NCBI GenBank assembly: GCA_028274465.1
Contig: CM051456.1
Span: 87,716,753-87,780,752, forward strand
Direction of reading: 5' to 3'
DNA length: 64,000 nt
DNA from: Plantago ovata
Taxonomy: Eukaryota; Streptophyta; Magnoliopsida; Lamiales; Plantaginaceae
The translations under genes were made by a program, and so were the position numbers. Shown here piece after piece: positions 1 through 11,799 of the stretch. Within the stretch, counting starts at the first letter, position 1. Each line of letters begins with the position of its first letter. Under the pieces are notes generated by a model. The model was not told the DNA's origin, did not search any database, and was given only the letters and a program-made list of their open reading frames with translations.

Positions 1-1537
1 TTTTCATTTCTTGTATTTCAGCAAGTAACTTTAGAATTGAGGACTGATACTCTTCAAATTCTATTGCCATTTGAGCATTTTTCTCTGTAGCTTCAGCAAT
101 TAACTTCTTGAGATGCAATATTTCAGCATTCTTCTTTTCTGACTCAACGCTCAGCAAGACGTACTTTTCAGTAGTTTGCTTAGTCAGAAGTTCAGCATTC
201 TGTAGTTTCTCTTGCTGTTTGCTCAGAGTTTTCTCAAATCTTTCGATTTCTCCTTGAATTCTATCAAGGCCAATGTCATCTTCACTTTCTGAATCAGAGT
301 CAGAGGTAGGACAATTTACCTGACCAGCCATGTGGCAAAACTCGTAGTTTGACACGTCTGGATAAGCTTCCATAGCTATTCCACATACTTCCTTGCCTAT
401 CTCTACGTCCAGAGTGACTTCTTCTTCTTTAGTGTCTGAACTTTCTACCTTACTGTCTTCAGAGCTTGTTTCAATGGAAAGGGCATCGATTTTTGCTTGA
501 AGCTTTTTCTTTTCTTTAGCAATCAAAGCCTTCTTGAACTTCTTCTTCCTTTCAGAAGATTCCCTTTCAGTAAGGGGCAATTTTCTTTGACATGTCCAGG
601 CTTTTTGCAATAAAAGCAAAGATCATTGTCAACTGCTGGTTCTTCGGAGGAATTTGCTTGCTGAGATTGCTTGTTTAGCGAGCTAGCTTCATTTTTGTAC
701 TTGTGGTAGCTGTTACCAAGATGCTTTTTCAACTTCTCTTTTACTTTTCGCCTCTCAAGTTCCTTACTGATGAATTTCTTCATGTTTCTAACTGCAAGAG
801 CGTTTTCATCAGCAGGCTATTTATCGTTCTTCTTTTCAGACGATAACGGCTTGGCAGCAAGAGCAATGTTTTGTGATGTTTCAGCAAACACACTTTCTCT
901 TTGCTTTGTCTCATAGTTGACAGTAGCAAGATGAGAGAACAACTCGGTTAGATTGATATTTGACATTCCTTGATTATAGTAGAAATTCTGAGTGTGGATC
1001 CATTCTTGGTTCAGACTTCTAATAATGGTTTTCACCTTTTCAAAAGAGTTTTGAATCTGAAATCCAAGTCTTCCAGTGACTCATTGGCACCTTGTTTGAA
1101 GTTTTGAAAATTCAACTTTAGCACTTCGGGTTTGTTTTCCTTGGTTTTGTCAGATCCAGCACAAGGATCTTGAACCATTTTCCAAGCTTCCTTAGCAGTT
1201 TTGGCACCCCATAGTTTGCGCTGTATTGTATCTGGAGTAGATCGAATATTGATGTTTCTTGCTTGGCCATCAAGACGGAATCTTTTACCTTCATCTGAAG
1301 TCCATTCCTCTCTTGGCTTTGGAACGACGGTATCGACCAGTTCACCTAAGATAGTTTCCTTTCCAGCAGTATCTGTGGTTTTAAGAGGCAAACTTCTCTC
1401 AAGTTTAGTGATCTTGATTGGTCATCGTTTATGACAGTAACCATCTCATCACTAATGGCCTCAAGATGTAGCATCATGTTGTTTCGCCATTTTTCATAGT
1501 TTTCCAGCTTCAGCAAAGGAGCGTCTCCTAGCGACAT
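1..1537 (-). pseudogene. gag: Gag of copia element A1 (family S), broken and cut by window edge
   Basis: Minus-strand Gag of a Sirevirus-like Ty1/copia element. It would bind and package the element RNA. The N-terminus at 1537 (MSLGDAPLLKLENYEKW) matches the start of the better Gag of copy D at 56183. The CCHC zinc knuckle (CFYCKKPGHVKENC) lies near 590-635, followed by an acidic and coiled-coil region that runs off the window at position 1. The frame is broken near 1390 and 1035, and again between the 817-1035 and 523-783 segments. About 48 bp corresponding to residues just after DLDFRF of copy D are missing near 1040. It lies directly downstream, in element sense, of the PBS at 1636-1647 and the LTR at 1650-3163. 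Family assignment is firm; the copy cannot encode a functional Gag. Confidence 0.88.
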
Positions 1538-1635
1538 CCTGTCAGCAAATGACTACCAAACTGATCAAGTGAAAGTGATTTACGGAAAGCACCTAAGGGG
1601 ATCTAGGTTCAGTGCTAAAGGTTAAAGAATCTCCA

Positions 1636-1647
1636 GCTCTGATACCA
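1636..1647 (-). other. Primer-binding site (initiator Met tRNA type) of A1
   Basis: The minus strand reads TGGTATCAGAGC, the standard plant copia PBS complementary to the 3' end of initiator-Met tRNA. It lies two bases from the CCAACA end of the LTR and upstream of A1 gag. Confidence 0.9.
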
Positions 1648-1649
1648 CT

Positions 1650-3163
1650 TGTTGGTCCCTTTAAACAACGAGAAAAGACTAGAGGGGGGTGAATAGTCTT
1701 TTCAAACTTTTCGTCGTTTAAAACTTTCTCAGCAAATGCTTATTACTTTTCAGTAATGAGTTTGCTGGTACTTAACCTTCTCAGCAAGTACTTATTACTT
1801 TTCAGTAATGAGTTTGCTGATACTTAAAAACAGAGTGCGGAAGTCTTTTACAATAAGTGCTTTTAACAGAGAGCTAGTTTCAGCAAGTGAGCAGAGTGAC
1901 AGTGTGCGAGAAATGTAACTTGTTGAAAACTAAGTGTAGTAAAGTAAATCACACAAACACTTTTATAGTGGTATTTGAGAGTGGCATAATCTCTCAACTA
2001 ATCCACTTTGTCCTTTCTAGGACTGAATCCACTATGATAAGATATGAGGTTCCTTACAAATCCTATCACTAATGATTCTCAAAAACCAAAGCACACTTGA
2101 TTTGTTTCTAACCTAAACTAGAGAACTGTAACCTCGTTCTCCACCAAACTTGGGACTTATAATCAGCAACACTATGCTTGATTGATTCCCCCTGAATTTC
2201 ACGCCTAAAATGGTGTTTATCAGTTAAAGAGGTTTGGGATGAAATGACTTGAGTATAACTTTTCAGCTATAACAAGTTATATGAAGAAACACAACTTGTA
2301 ATACTTTGCAGTAAGCAAGTTTGTTGTTTCTGGTGTCAAGACTTTTCTTGTTCCAAAGAAAGAACACTTAACTAATTTCTTAGCCGTGAATTTTCTACTT
2401 CTTCAGAAGTAGGTTTTGTTTCAAGTTTAAGTCTTGGAACGGATCAAGAGGCAATAGAGAGTAGAGAAGGATTTGAGTGTTTAAAGCACAAGTGAGAGTT
2501 TGATCACGTTGTTAACACACCTTCTACTCTTTCTTGATGACCTCTATTTATAGTGTCTCAAGGGAGCCGTTTGAATTTCAAATTCTTAGGCTTTGTACCT
2601 TAAGATGTCACTATCTTGCTTTTGTACTTTCTGCAGCGTCCTTCATTTGTCTTGTTGTCTTCATGTTCTTCGCGTTCCTACTTTGCATTTAATGTTCTTT
2701 TGAATCAAATTCAAATATGAACGTTGGAGCCAAAAAATGCAAGTACTCTTCAGCAAGGAGGTCACATATGTTGTCAGCAAGTGGTTAGTCTCAGTTTTCA
2801 GCAAGCACAACCTACTCTGTCATATACATTTTCACTTATGTAAGTTGTTGCTGAAATTCTCACTTTGTGAAGCAACATGTGCCTTTGTAGATACCTTTCT
2901 CAGAATTCTTCTAAGTCTTCAGTCTTCGAATCTTCAACTTTTTGAGCGGTTCTAGGTCTTCAATAGTTAGTTTGTAAAAACAAAGTACATCATCAACAAA
3001 TGAAAGAACCTAACTAGTACCTACACTAAGTCTTTCAGCAAGCGTTCCTCTTTTACAATGTCCTTAAAATTCTAAATTCCTATGGACCTTAAGAGTACTA
3101 GTTACTGGACTTTCCTTAATTTAGCATGGTTAATTGCTCATCTAAATTACAAGTTTCCTAACA
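1650..3163 (-). repeat. LTR of family S, shared by A1 (as 5' LTR) and A2 (as 3' LTR)
   Basis: A 1514-bp LTR. On the minus strand it starts TGTTAGG and ends CCAACA (TG...CA). The left side joins a PBS and gag. The right side joins a polypurine tract and the end of an accessory ORF. It therefore serves two partial elements and has no TSD, which suggests LTR-LTR recombination in a tandem pair. It contains a tandem duplication near 1727-1830 of a unit with nested inverted repeats, and a TATAAATAGAGG box on the minus strand near 2545-2556. The word TCAGCAA/TTGCTGA recurs throughout. Confidence 0.9.
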
Positions 3164-3178
3164 AATTTCCCCGTTTTT
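3164..3178 (-). other. Polypurine tract of A2
   Basis: The minus strand reads AAAAACGGGGAAATT immediately before the TGTTAGG LTR start. Position and composition fit the plus-strand primer for reverse transcription. Copy D has the matching tract at 45581-45595. Confidence 0.8.
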
Positions 3179-3366
3179 GATGTTAGCAAGCCATGGCTAA
3201 ATTAATTGTTACCCTTTTAGAGGTTCCTGATGTTGAATAAATCAGTTGATTAATGCAAACATACTTGAATAATAAAACAGTAATCATAAACTAATTTGCA
3301 TAATCAAGAACCAATAAGAGTCAAACTGTTCATTGTGATAGTTATCTTTCAGTAAGTTTACAAGAA

Positions 3367-3482
3367 ATTCTCTAAGAATCTCTTTTACACTCTTCTATTC
3401 CAGCAGATGATTCTCTAAGAATCTCTTTTACACTCTTCTATTCCAGCAGATGATTCTCTAAGAATCTCTTTTACACTCTTTT
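3367..3482. repeat. 43-bp tandem repeat, about 2.7 copies
   Basis: The unit beginning ATTCTCTAAGAATC and ending CCAGCAGATG starts at 3367 and again at 3410, with a partial third copy from 3453. It lies at the extreme 3' end of the A2 accessory ORF and alters the last residues compared with copy D, which has a single copy. Confidence 0.9.
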
Positions 3483-6441
3483 CAGCAAGAGCAGTGAATT
3501 CAACACAGTCCTTCTCGTAATCTTCAAGTAGCTTATGGACTTTAAGTTGAATAATTTTTGCATTCTTGCAGGCAGTATAGTGATGGTTTTCACCATTCAT
3601 GTCTGTGTACTGTATTACCCACAAGTGCATGCTCCAATTGCTAGCATGTAGTAGCTGAGTGTCTGAAATTCCCTTGTTGGCATGAATCTTCCTTAACCAG
3701 AGAAGGTCTTCTTCTTGATCCTTTGCAGTGAGATAGAAATACTCATAAGGAATCAAGCCATATTTCTTTTTGGACTTCTTGGTCATAGGATCATTAAACT
3801 AAGCAACATCCATCGGCTTGATTAGATCAGGCTCTTGTTTTATCTTCTTGCTGATGGAAGTTATTCTTACCAAAATTTCAATGTTCAACCATTTTATAGC
3901 TATGTTCCTTGGGTAGGGAGGAGGATCTCTTTCTTTCTTTGTGACTTTCAATTCAATCCAAGTGTACATTTGATTCAGTACAGCAGTTGGAAAGAAGTCA
4001 TTGGCCAAAAGGTCTTCCAGCTTTATGTCCAGCAACCATGGAGTTTTCTGATCACTTTCTGAGTGGTTTGCTCATTGCTGGTCTTTGTAGTCAATGCCAG
4101 TCCCAATGGCAATATTAGCTAGCCTTCTTTCTTCTTGACTTAGCAATTTCATAATCCTTTGCTGAAGATCTGGAGTCAGAAGAGAAATGTTTGGACTGGC
4201 CAGATGGAGTTAAGGTAGAAAGAGGCTTGGCCCTTATATCTTGAGCTATTGTTTGGTCATCATCTTGATTAATGCCTTGATGACTTTCAGTATGACAGAA
4301 TTCTTGAGTATCAACAGAAGTTTTTCTCCTTTTAGGATTTGCTGAACTTCTCTCATAATTTGTTTCAGCTCTTCTTTTAGAACTTTGCTCTGTTTCAGCA
4401 AGAGGTTTTCTGGGAGGCGGTCCAGGCAACTTTAGTGGAGCTTCAGAGGGAGTAGCTGATTTGTCTCTGGAAGACTTTCGTTTTCTAGAATCTTCCCCCT
4501 TTGATATGGATTGCATCATCTGTTTGATGTGAATAGAGAAAAACTCATTGCAATTTTCAGCAAGAGTATGGAAGTTGTTGTATTTACGAATCATGTCTTG
4601 CTGATCAGAAGTCAGTTTAGACAATTCTTCTTTAATAAAAGACAAATTCTCCTCATGTCTTCGCTCGTTGTTTACTTTTTCTTCCAGTATAGCCTGAGCC
4701 TTTGTTAATGCGCTTTTGGCGAGCTTGAGTGTTTGACTGACATCATCTTCATAGCTTTTGTAATGTAGAATTATGTCTTTTTGAGCTATGGTAAGTGTAG
4801 TAGTGCGTCTCAGCACAGTAGTCAGTATCTTTCCAATGTCAAGTGGACTCTCAACAAGCAATGCATCATCCTCTTCTTGGCATGCTTTGTGAACAGCCAT
4901 TAGTGCTTTAATTCTTGGAGTAAACTCCTCGATATTTGGAAACGGCACTAAAGAGGGAGTAAGTGAGTGGGCTTTGATTTCTGTGGCACTTTGATCGTCG
5001 TTTCTCAGCAAGCGACTTCTTTCCATATCTCCTTCATCATTAATGAGAGATGCTGGAGCAATTTCTACCAACTTGCTGAAGAAGTCGCTTTTGGTTGAGT
5101 GGTTGCTGAAGGCAACTCTTTTGACTCAACAACTGGAGTTTCACCAGTAGTAAGTGGAAGGGAGGAATCTTCCTTGTTGTTCACTCCTGAAGATTGAGCA
5201 ATATCAAGATGTTGAGTATGTCTGTCATGAATCTGTAGACTATTCTGTAATGCTCGTTGATAATCTTCATCCATTTCTTCATTTTCTCCAAGGTTTGAAT
5301 CAGTGACCTTAGCTTCGAGTAATGCTAACTCGGCATCAGAAAGCTTAGCTTTGCCTTTAGACATTTTAGCCCGCTTTCAGGCGTACTCTTCTTCAGTCTC
5401 AGCAACTCAAGATATTTTCATCCTGTTCTTCTTCATCATCACCCGTTAGTATTACCAACTCAAGATGTTTGTACTTAGCAGCGCTTGTTTGCTAAGAATA
5501 TGAGAGTTCTTCAGGAAATATAGAGTGTACAAAAGTCTCGATTTTAAAGAGAGAATTTCTCTTCTTTTCATTTGATAGATGGATCTGAAGGTCTGAGAAG
5601 TCCATCCTTTTGTACCTTTGCCAGTTGCTGACAGACTTAGCAACTCTGGTCAAAGTGTTTCTTTTGAAGTTGGAGTAAAGTTCTTCAGAACTAACTTCAT
5701 GGACTTCTGTGATGAGAACCGCTTCATTATTCTCCTTTAGAGCCTGAATAAGAGCAAAGTTATTTTGAGGAAGGTTTTGGAAAATAGTTTTAGACTTAGT
5801 TTTAGAGTCTAAAACTGTAACATGAATTACCTGCTGATTTTCAGCAAGCTCATGTTGCACATTGAGTTGTGCAGGAACTATTTCCATTGCTTCAGGAGCT
5901 GTAGCAGCATCCTTGAATTATTCATCATGAAATAACACTTTGTTAGATACAATTACTAAGTTTTTAAACTTAGTAAAATTACCAAAACTTTTATCTGCCT
6001 GCTGAACAGGAGTTGTAGATTTTGGTGCAGAAGTTTCAGCAATCTTCTGACTTGTATCTTCAGAAGTCCGTAAAGAAATAATTGTGTTAGCTAAAGATAA
6101 AGTTTCAGATAGTGAAGTTTTGCTTATATTTGAGTTAACTACCTGCTGAAGAATGGCAGGTGGTGACTCAGTCCTTTCAGCATTGAAAGCTTCTTCAATA
6201 TCTGGGACTTGTTCTTCAGCAGACTTCTTCTCTTGCTCTATATGAGAAAGCTGTGTAGCTTCAGCAATCTCCCTTGTCTTTGAATTGACAAGTTGAGCAG
6301 AAACATCGAGACCTCTAAGTTCACTACTTGTCATGAATAGGTCTACTGACTTGTTGGATTTATCATCAATCTCCATATCCATTTGCTGGCTTAGGTCAGT
6401 CAGCACCAGTTGGACTTTGTCAATAGATGTGATTGGTGAAC
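3415..6441 (-). pseudogene. Accessory ORF of copia A2 (C-terminal and middle part), degenerate
   Basis: Minus-strand remains of the large post-pol ORF of family S. Open segments lie at 5918-6441, 5492-5887, 5065-5364, 4115-5071, 3799-4035 and 3415-3786, broken by stops and frameshifts. They match the accessory ORF of copy D segment by segment. A Ser/Glu/Gln-rich N-terminal part is followed by QRYxRMDFSDL and one TTGETPV motif. Then come a coiled-coil stretch, basic clusters (PKRRKTS, KSRRKKA) that resemble nuclear localisation signals, and a conserved C-terminal block (GLIPYEYFYLTAKDQE). I see no signal peptide or membrane segment, so despite its env-like position it is unlikely to be an envelope protein. 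Splice acceptors seen in D are mutated here (CGG near 6068, CAT at the second site). Element F interrupts it at 6441. The function is unknown. Confidence 0.75.
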
Positions 6442-6553
6442 TGTTAGTAAAAGTGAGAAAATTTGCCTCTAAGGCTAAGCAGCGGAAGTTTAAAATTTTT
6501 AATCTCACTAAAACTGAGATGACTATACTGTTTATTAAACTGAAAGAAATCAC

Positions 6554-6754
6554 TTACGTGTCCTCCAGTAGATAAGCAAATTGACCGGGTAGTTGTTCCT
6601 CAATCTCCAGACAAAGCCTTGCAATCTCCTCGTCCGGCTGGTTGATTTCTTCTTCGTCAGAGATGAAATCTTCGTCAACAAAATCTCCAAGATGGCTCAT
6701 CAACAAATTGATTAATTCCTTCGACCTTGGTATCCACGGGCAATGTTTCCACAA
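6554..6754 (-). CDS. Short acidic ORF inside the F LTR, unrecognised
   Basis: A minus-strand open frame of about 66 codons within the F LTR, extendable upstream without ATG (TTG is the first start-like codon). It has a hydrophobic/basic start (WKHCPWIPRSKEL), then an acidic stretch (FVDEDFISDEEE) and ends QFAYLLEDT. The copy in the other LTR (14835-15038) has a 1-bp deletion that shifts the frame. The open stretch is preceded by AATCACAG and followed by CAC|GTAAGT, so it looks like an exon between splice sites. It could be part of the element's own transcript, a captured host exon, or chance. I do not recognise the protein. Confidence 0.35.
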   Translation of the reverse strand: MWKHCPWIPRSKELINLLMSHLGDFVDEDFISDEEEINQPDEEIARLCLEIEEQLPGQFAYLLEDT

Positions 6755-7103
6755 GAACGCTAGGAGGTTCTTCTGTGATTTTGAGCTACTGAGAAAAATT
6801 ATTCTTTCTGACTATCAGAGAAGAATATTTTACGTGTTGTTGGAATAGAATAGAAGACTGACTTTCTTTCTTTCTGATTTAGTCGGTTAGTTAGTTCAGA
6901 AAATCACGTAAGATTTTACCAAGTAAATCTTACTGACTAAAAGACTTCAAAAGTTATCAACTGACTAACAAACAAATAAGCCTTTTAATTATCTCAATCA
7001 AAAGATAAATTAAATCAAAGATTTAAAGAAGAAAAGAAAAAGAAACTAAATTAAAAAGAAAAATAAACCAAATCACGTTGACACCAGCTGTCAACGTGAT
7101 GCT

Positions 7104-7166
7104 GGGTGATGCTGGGCCGCTTGGCCCAGCCCCACATATGCTGGGCCAAATCGGCCCAGCCCAATT
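7104..7166. promoter_or_regulatory. GCTGGGCC palindrome cluster in the F LTR
   Basis: Alternating GCTGGGCC and GGCCCAGC words form short inverted repeats. TGGGCC is the known plant site II element bound by TCP factors. The other LTR has the same cluster with an extra unit of about 34 bp (15380-15466). A role in transcription is inferred from position in the LTR. Confidence 0.5.
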
Positions 7167-8396
7167 CTTTCTTATTCAATTCATTTTCTTTAGGCCATTA
7201 ATTCTAAATTCCGTCCAAATGCACAAGTCTTCAATTAATTAATTAAATCCAATTCAATTCAGTTAATTATATTTCTAAAATATATTCCATATATATAATG
7301 AATTAATATTAATCTAATTAATAATAATTCCATTATATTTATATATAGTAATTCAACATTAATCTAATTAATAATTAATCCTATATACATAGCTCGTTTG
7401 TAGAAACACCACCTTGAAGTGTGACCCATAGGGCCTTGCATATTAAGCAACAATCTAATTAAGGTCATAATAAATTCCTAGACAATTTATCAGACAATAT
7501 TAATATGCAAGGAACGTTTGTGAGGAAAACAAACCACCTGTAGCGTAAGGTACTTTGATGATACGGTCCCTTCATTCACGAATACTCGAATGAGTCTAGA
7601 ATATGGTTATGTGTCTATTCTAATAACTTCATTCACTGTCTCTCAATCTTATTAGTCGATCTATGAATTATGTCCAAACACCATTTTGACATATTCACAT
7701 ACGGTGGCCACCGGTTTTGTGATCGCACTAAATATGAGAAGTGAGTATTCTCTCCTAGTATCTATTACGGAGGAATGAATCCTACCTTGGCCCAATCACT
7801 CACACCATATGCTTCCTAATGTACCCAACGCATGCCGTATCTACCCTACTTTAAGAGTGCAAGCGTTGCGCATGGTCAAAGTATATTATTCCACATATGA
7901 TGTAGTATTGGCCTCAAGTCTAAGGACTACTAACATCACCCTACACACCGATACTACCATAGACACTTAAATAGCTTTACCAAATGGTTTCTCGGTTGGG
8001 TATGCCAACACTCTCCAAAGTGTCCATATGTTCATCATGAATAACCAAGTTCATTCGTAGCAGTGAGACCTACTACATCCTCGAAGGATCTAATGCAACA
8101 TATGCTAGCTTCAATCGCATCATTGATATCTCTTATCTCAATGACCTTCAGCTAGTGGCTTATTTTAGGACTTAATTATTGACACACAAGCTCCCACTAA
8201 CTTGGTGATTACCTTAAGTCCTTGGGAACATTTTATCGAATAATTCAAACAACCAAATAATGTATTCATAAAAATGTAATGCCAATTGTATTTAATAATG
8301 TATAAATAAATGAACATAAATAAATAACAATAACTGAATGTGATCAAGTACATATCGTCCCTATCGTAGGTTGTCTCTAGGACATATATACTTTCA

Positions 8397-8407
8397 ATCT
8401 CCCACTT
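8397..8407 (-). other. Polypurine tract of F
   Basis: The minus strand reads AAGTGGGAGAT immediately before the LTR start TGAAAG, the usual plant copia PPT form. Confidence 0.88.
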
Positions 8408-8410
8408 GGC

Positions 8411-9889
8411 CTAGAGCCAATCACCTACGTGTCTAACACCTATGTTGTTGAAATGTCTAACATGTTTGTCAATTTTCAACACTTTGGTGAAAGGATCTGC
8501 CACATTTTCCTCAGTGGAAACTCGTTCTATATATACTTCTCCTCTAGCTATCATCTCTCTAATTAGATGATACTTCCTAGGTACATGCTTATTCTTGTTA
8601 GTGGATCTTGGTTCCTTTGCTTGTGCAACAGCGCCTTCGTTGTCGTAGTAGACCGTTATAGGACTACTATTAGGAACTACCCCTAGTTCCTTTAGGAATT
8701 CTGAAATCCAGACAGCCTCCTTTGAGGCTTCTGCAGCAGCAATGTACTCGGATTCGGTCTTAGAATCACCCAAGGTGGATTGCTTTGAACTCTTCCAAGT
8801 GACGGCTCCACCATTGAGTGTAAACACATACCCAGTTTGTGATTTGTAGTCGTCTGGGTCCGATTGGAAACCAACATCGACATAACCACTCATTCGCAAC
8901 TCTTGTTGTCCACCATATACGAGAAAGGAATCTTTAGTTCTTCTAAGATACTTAAGAATTGTTTTCACAACTGTCCAGTGTTTCATACCTGGATTCTGTT
9001 GGTGTCGACAAGTACACCTAAGCGCATATGCCACATCTGGCCTTGTACAATTCATGGCATACATGATAGATCCAATAGCTGATGCATATGGGATTCTTTT
9101 CATGTGTTCGATTTCCTCATCTGTAGAAGGACTATCCTTCGTAGTGAGAGCAACGCCATGTCTAGCTGGTAAGAAACCTTTATTGGATCCATCCATATTA
9201 AAGCGTTTCACTATTTTGCCGACATATGTGGACTGTGACAACCCTAACAATCTTCGGGATCTATCCCTATGTATTTTGATTCCAAGAATGTAACAGGTTT
9301 CACCTAAGTCTTTCATTGAGAAAGTCTTAGATAACCACTCCTTTGTGGATCGTAACATTTGGACATTGTTTCCCATGATTAATATGTCATCGACATATAT
9401 AACCATGAAAACAATTCCAGCATCGCTGCGTTTAACATAAACGCATGGATCTTCCGCACATCTGATGTAGTCAAACGATTTGACTGCCTCATCAAAGTGA
9501 ATATTCCAACTCCTTGAGGCTTGCTTTAGTCCATAAATGGATCTCTTTAGCTTGCAAACTAATTTGGGATTTGACTTAGATGTAAAACCTTCAGGTTGTA
9601 TCATATACACCTATTCCTCGAGATTTCCGTTAAGGAAAGCAGTTTTCACATCCATTTGCCAAATCTCATAATCATAGTATGCTGCTATAGCAAGCAAAAT
9701 TCGAATAGACTTAAGCTTGGCTACCGGTGAAAATGTTACGTCATAATCGATACCATATCGTTGCCTATAACCTTTCGCCACCAGCCTAGCCTTGTATGTT
9801 TGTATGTTGCCATCAGCATCTGTTTTCCTCTTGAAAACCCATTTGCAACCGATAGGTCTAACCCCTTCTGGTGCATCAACCAAGTCCAT
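8411..9889 (-). pseudogene. pol: Reverse transcriptase and RNase H of copia F
   Basis: C-terminal half of copia Pol. The RT domain begins at CKWVFKRK near 9840, with [10 protein letters not shown] (about 9640), YGLKQA (about 9525) and the catalytic IYVDDI (about 9395). RNase H follows with SKTESEYIAA (about 8755), YYDNEGA and ADPFTK near the end at 8411. One in-frame TAG at 9608-9610 splits RT between LNGNLEE and VYMIQPEGF. The frame also differs from the upstream integrase because of a 1-bp loss near 9885-9890. These two lesions make the copy inactive. The family call is certain from the motifs. Confidence 0.93.
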
Positions 9890-11799
9890 ACTTGATTCTC
9901 ATACATTGAGTCTATTTCGGATTTCATGGCTTCTTGCCACCTTCTTGAATCAATGTCCAACATTGCTTCTTTGTAAGTCTTAGGGTCATCTTTGTGAGAT
10001 AAGTCAAGTTCAAACTTGTCATCCTCCAAGAGTAAACTTATCTTCTTGGAAGCTCTCACTTCTAAGCTTTTAGACCGACGGAGTGCGGGTTTGTTTGGTT
10101 GTACTGGCTGTATGTTCTGATTGTGAGATGGTTCAACTTGTTCAATCTGTTGAACAGTTGAAGGTGGGTCAGATGCAACAGTTGCACGTGGTTCAGGTGC
10201 AATAGTTGCAAATGTATCCTGGGGAGTTGGTTCCGACATGACCTGTTGAACCGTTCCAGTCGGTTCAGTCAATGTCGGCTTGGTAGGGGCATTTTGGGAA
10301 TTAGTCAAATTTCCTAAAGTGCTCCCATTGGCTGGCAGATATCTTCCTAGAGATGTGCTCGAGGCATAAGATCCTCCTTGAGCTCCCACTGAATCATTGT
10401 CATAACTATTTGACAATTCATTAACCTCAATGTTATTTTCTTGTTCTTGGATTTCATCGAGTTCTATCTCATTTCTACTATGTTGCTTGAAGACATAATC
10501 ATCTTCCAGAAAGGCAGCCTGTCTGGAAACAATGATGTTATGTTCCTCAGGCAGATAGAAGTAGTAACCCTTGGTTTCCTTAGGATATCCAATAAAATAA
10601 CATTTCTCACTTTTGGGTTCCAGTTTCCCTGCGAGCATTATTTTCACATATGCTGGACAACCCCAGGCATGCATATGTGAAAGACTTGGCTTCTTGCCAT
10701 ACCATAACTCATATGGTGTTTTCTCGACTGATTTGGATGGAACCCTATTCAGAATATAGATTGAGTCTAGTAACGCGTATCCCCATAAGAAGATTGGAAG
10801 AGTTGTGAAATTCATCATGGATCTTACCATGTCTAACAAAGTTCGATTTCTCCTCTCAGACACACCATTCATTTGTGGTGTTCTTGGTGGAGTCCATTGT
10901 GATTGAATTCCATTAAGCTTTAAGTAATCCAAGAATTCCTTACTTAAGTATTCTCCTCCTCGATCTGATTGAAGAGTCTTAATACTTCTTTCAAGTTGTT
11001 TCTCTACTTCAACCTTATATTCTTTGAATTTCTCAGAAGCTTCAGATTTGTGTTTCATAAGATACACATAGCCAAATCTAGAGAAATCATCGGTAAAGGT
11101 TATGAAGTAAGAATACCCACCCCTAGCTTGAGTTTTAAAAGGTCCACACACATCAGAGTGAACTAACTCAAGTACTTGTTTAGCACGAGTACCTTTTCCG
11201 GGAAAAGGTTTCTTGATCGTTTTTCCTTTAAGACATGATTCACAATTCTCATATGATTCAAAATCAAATGGTGCTAAATAGTCTAACTTTCTTAACCTTG
11301 CAATTCTTGTCTCATTAATGTGACCAAGTCTACAATGCCACAAGTAAGTGATATTTCTTGAATTATCAAGCTTTGATCGTTTGTTTTGTATATGAAATAA
11401 ATTATGTCTACATTCAAGTAAGTACAAACCATTCATAAGAGGAGCATTTCCAATATCAATACCATTATGCGAAAAATAACAATTATTATTGGCAAAACGG
11501 AAGGAAAACCCTTCATTGTCTAACATAGGAATGGAAATAATGTTTCTTACAATAGAAGGAACGAAATAAAAATTATTCAATTCTAAAACAAAACCCGAGG
11601 GTAAATTTAATCTATAAGTTCCAACACGTAGGGCAGCAACGGACGTTCCATTTCCTACGCGTAGATCAATTTCCCTTGGTCTAACCTGTCGGCTATCAAT
11701 GAGCCCCTGCAAATTGTTACAAATGTGAGAGCCACAAGCAGTATCTAATACCCAACAATTCGAGTTTTGTGTAGACATATTTATCTCAATGACGCACAT
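9885..11799 (-). CDS. pol: Protease and integrase of copia F
   Basis: An open minus-strand frame of about 640 residues. The aspartic protease signature [12 protein letters not shown] is at the start (about 11755-11720). The GAG-pre-integrase region has the zinc-binding pattern HxLGH...CxxC (CHR-LGHI, CESCLKG, about 11340-11220). The integrase core shows the expected acidic residues: D in VHSDVCGP, D in QSDRGGEY and E in SERRNRT. A low-complexity Pro/Thr/Gln linker (about 10400-10080) precedes RT. It is out of frame with Gag (break near 11800) and with RT (break near 9887). Within this segment the frame is intact, so the element is not very old. Confidence 0.92.

Larger units (their letters stand above)
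6442..8396 (-). repeat. 3' LTR of copia F
   Basis: A 1955-bp LTR. On the minus strand it starts TGAAAGTATATATG after a PPT and ends ACTAACA at 6442. It aligns along its first 1.4 kb, reading from 6442, with the 5' LTR from 14727. It carries a GGCCCAGC/GCTGGGCC palindrome cluster near 7104-7165, AT-rich TATA-like stretches near 7260-7385, and a short ORF at 6554-6754. Confidence 0.92.
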
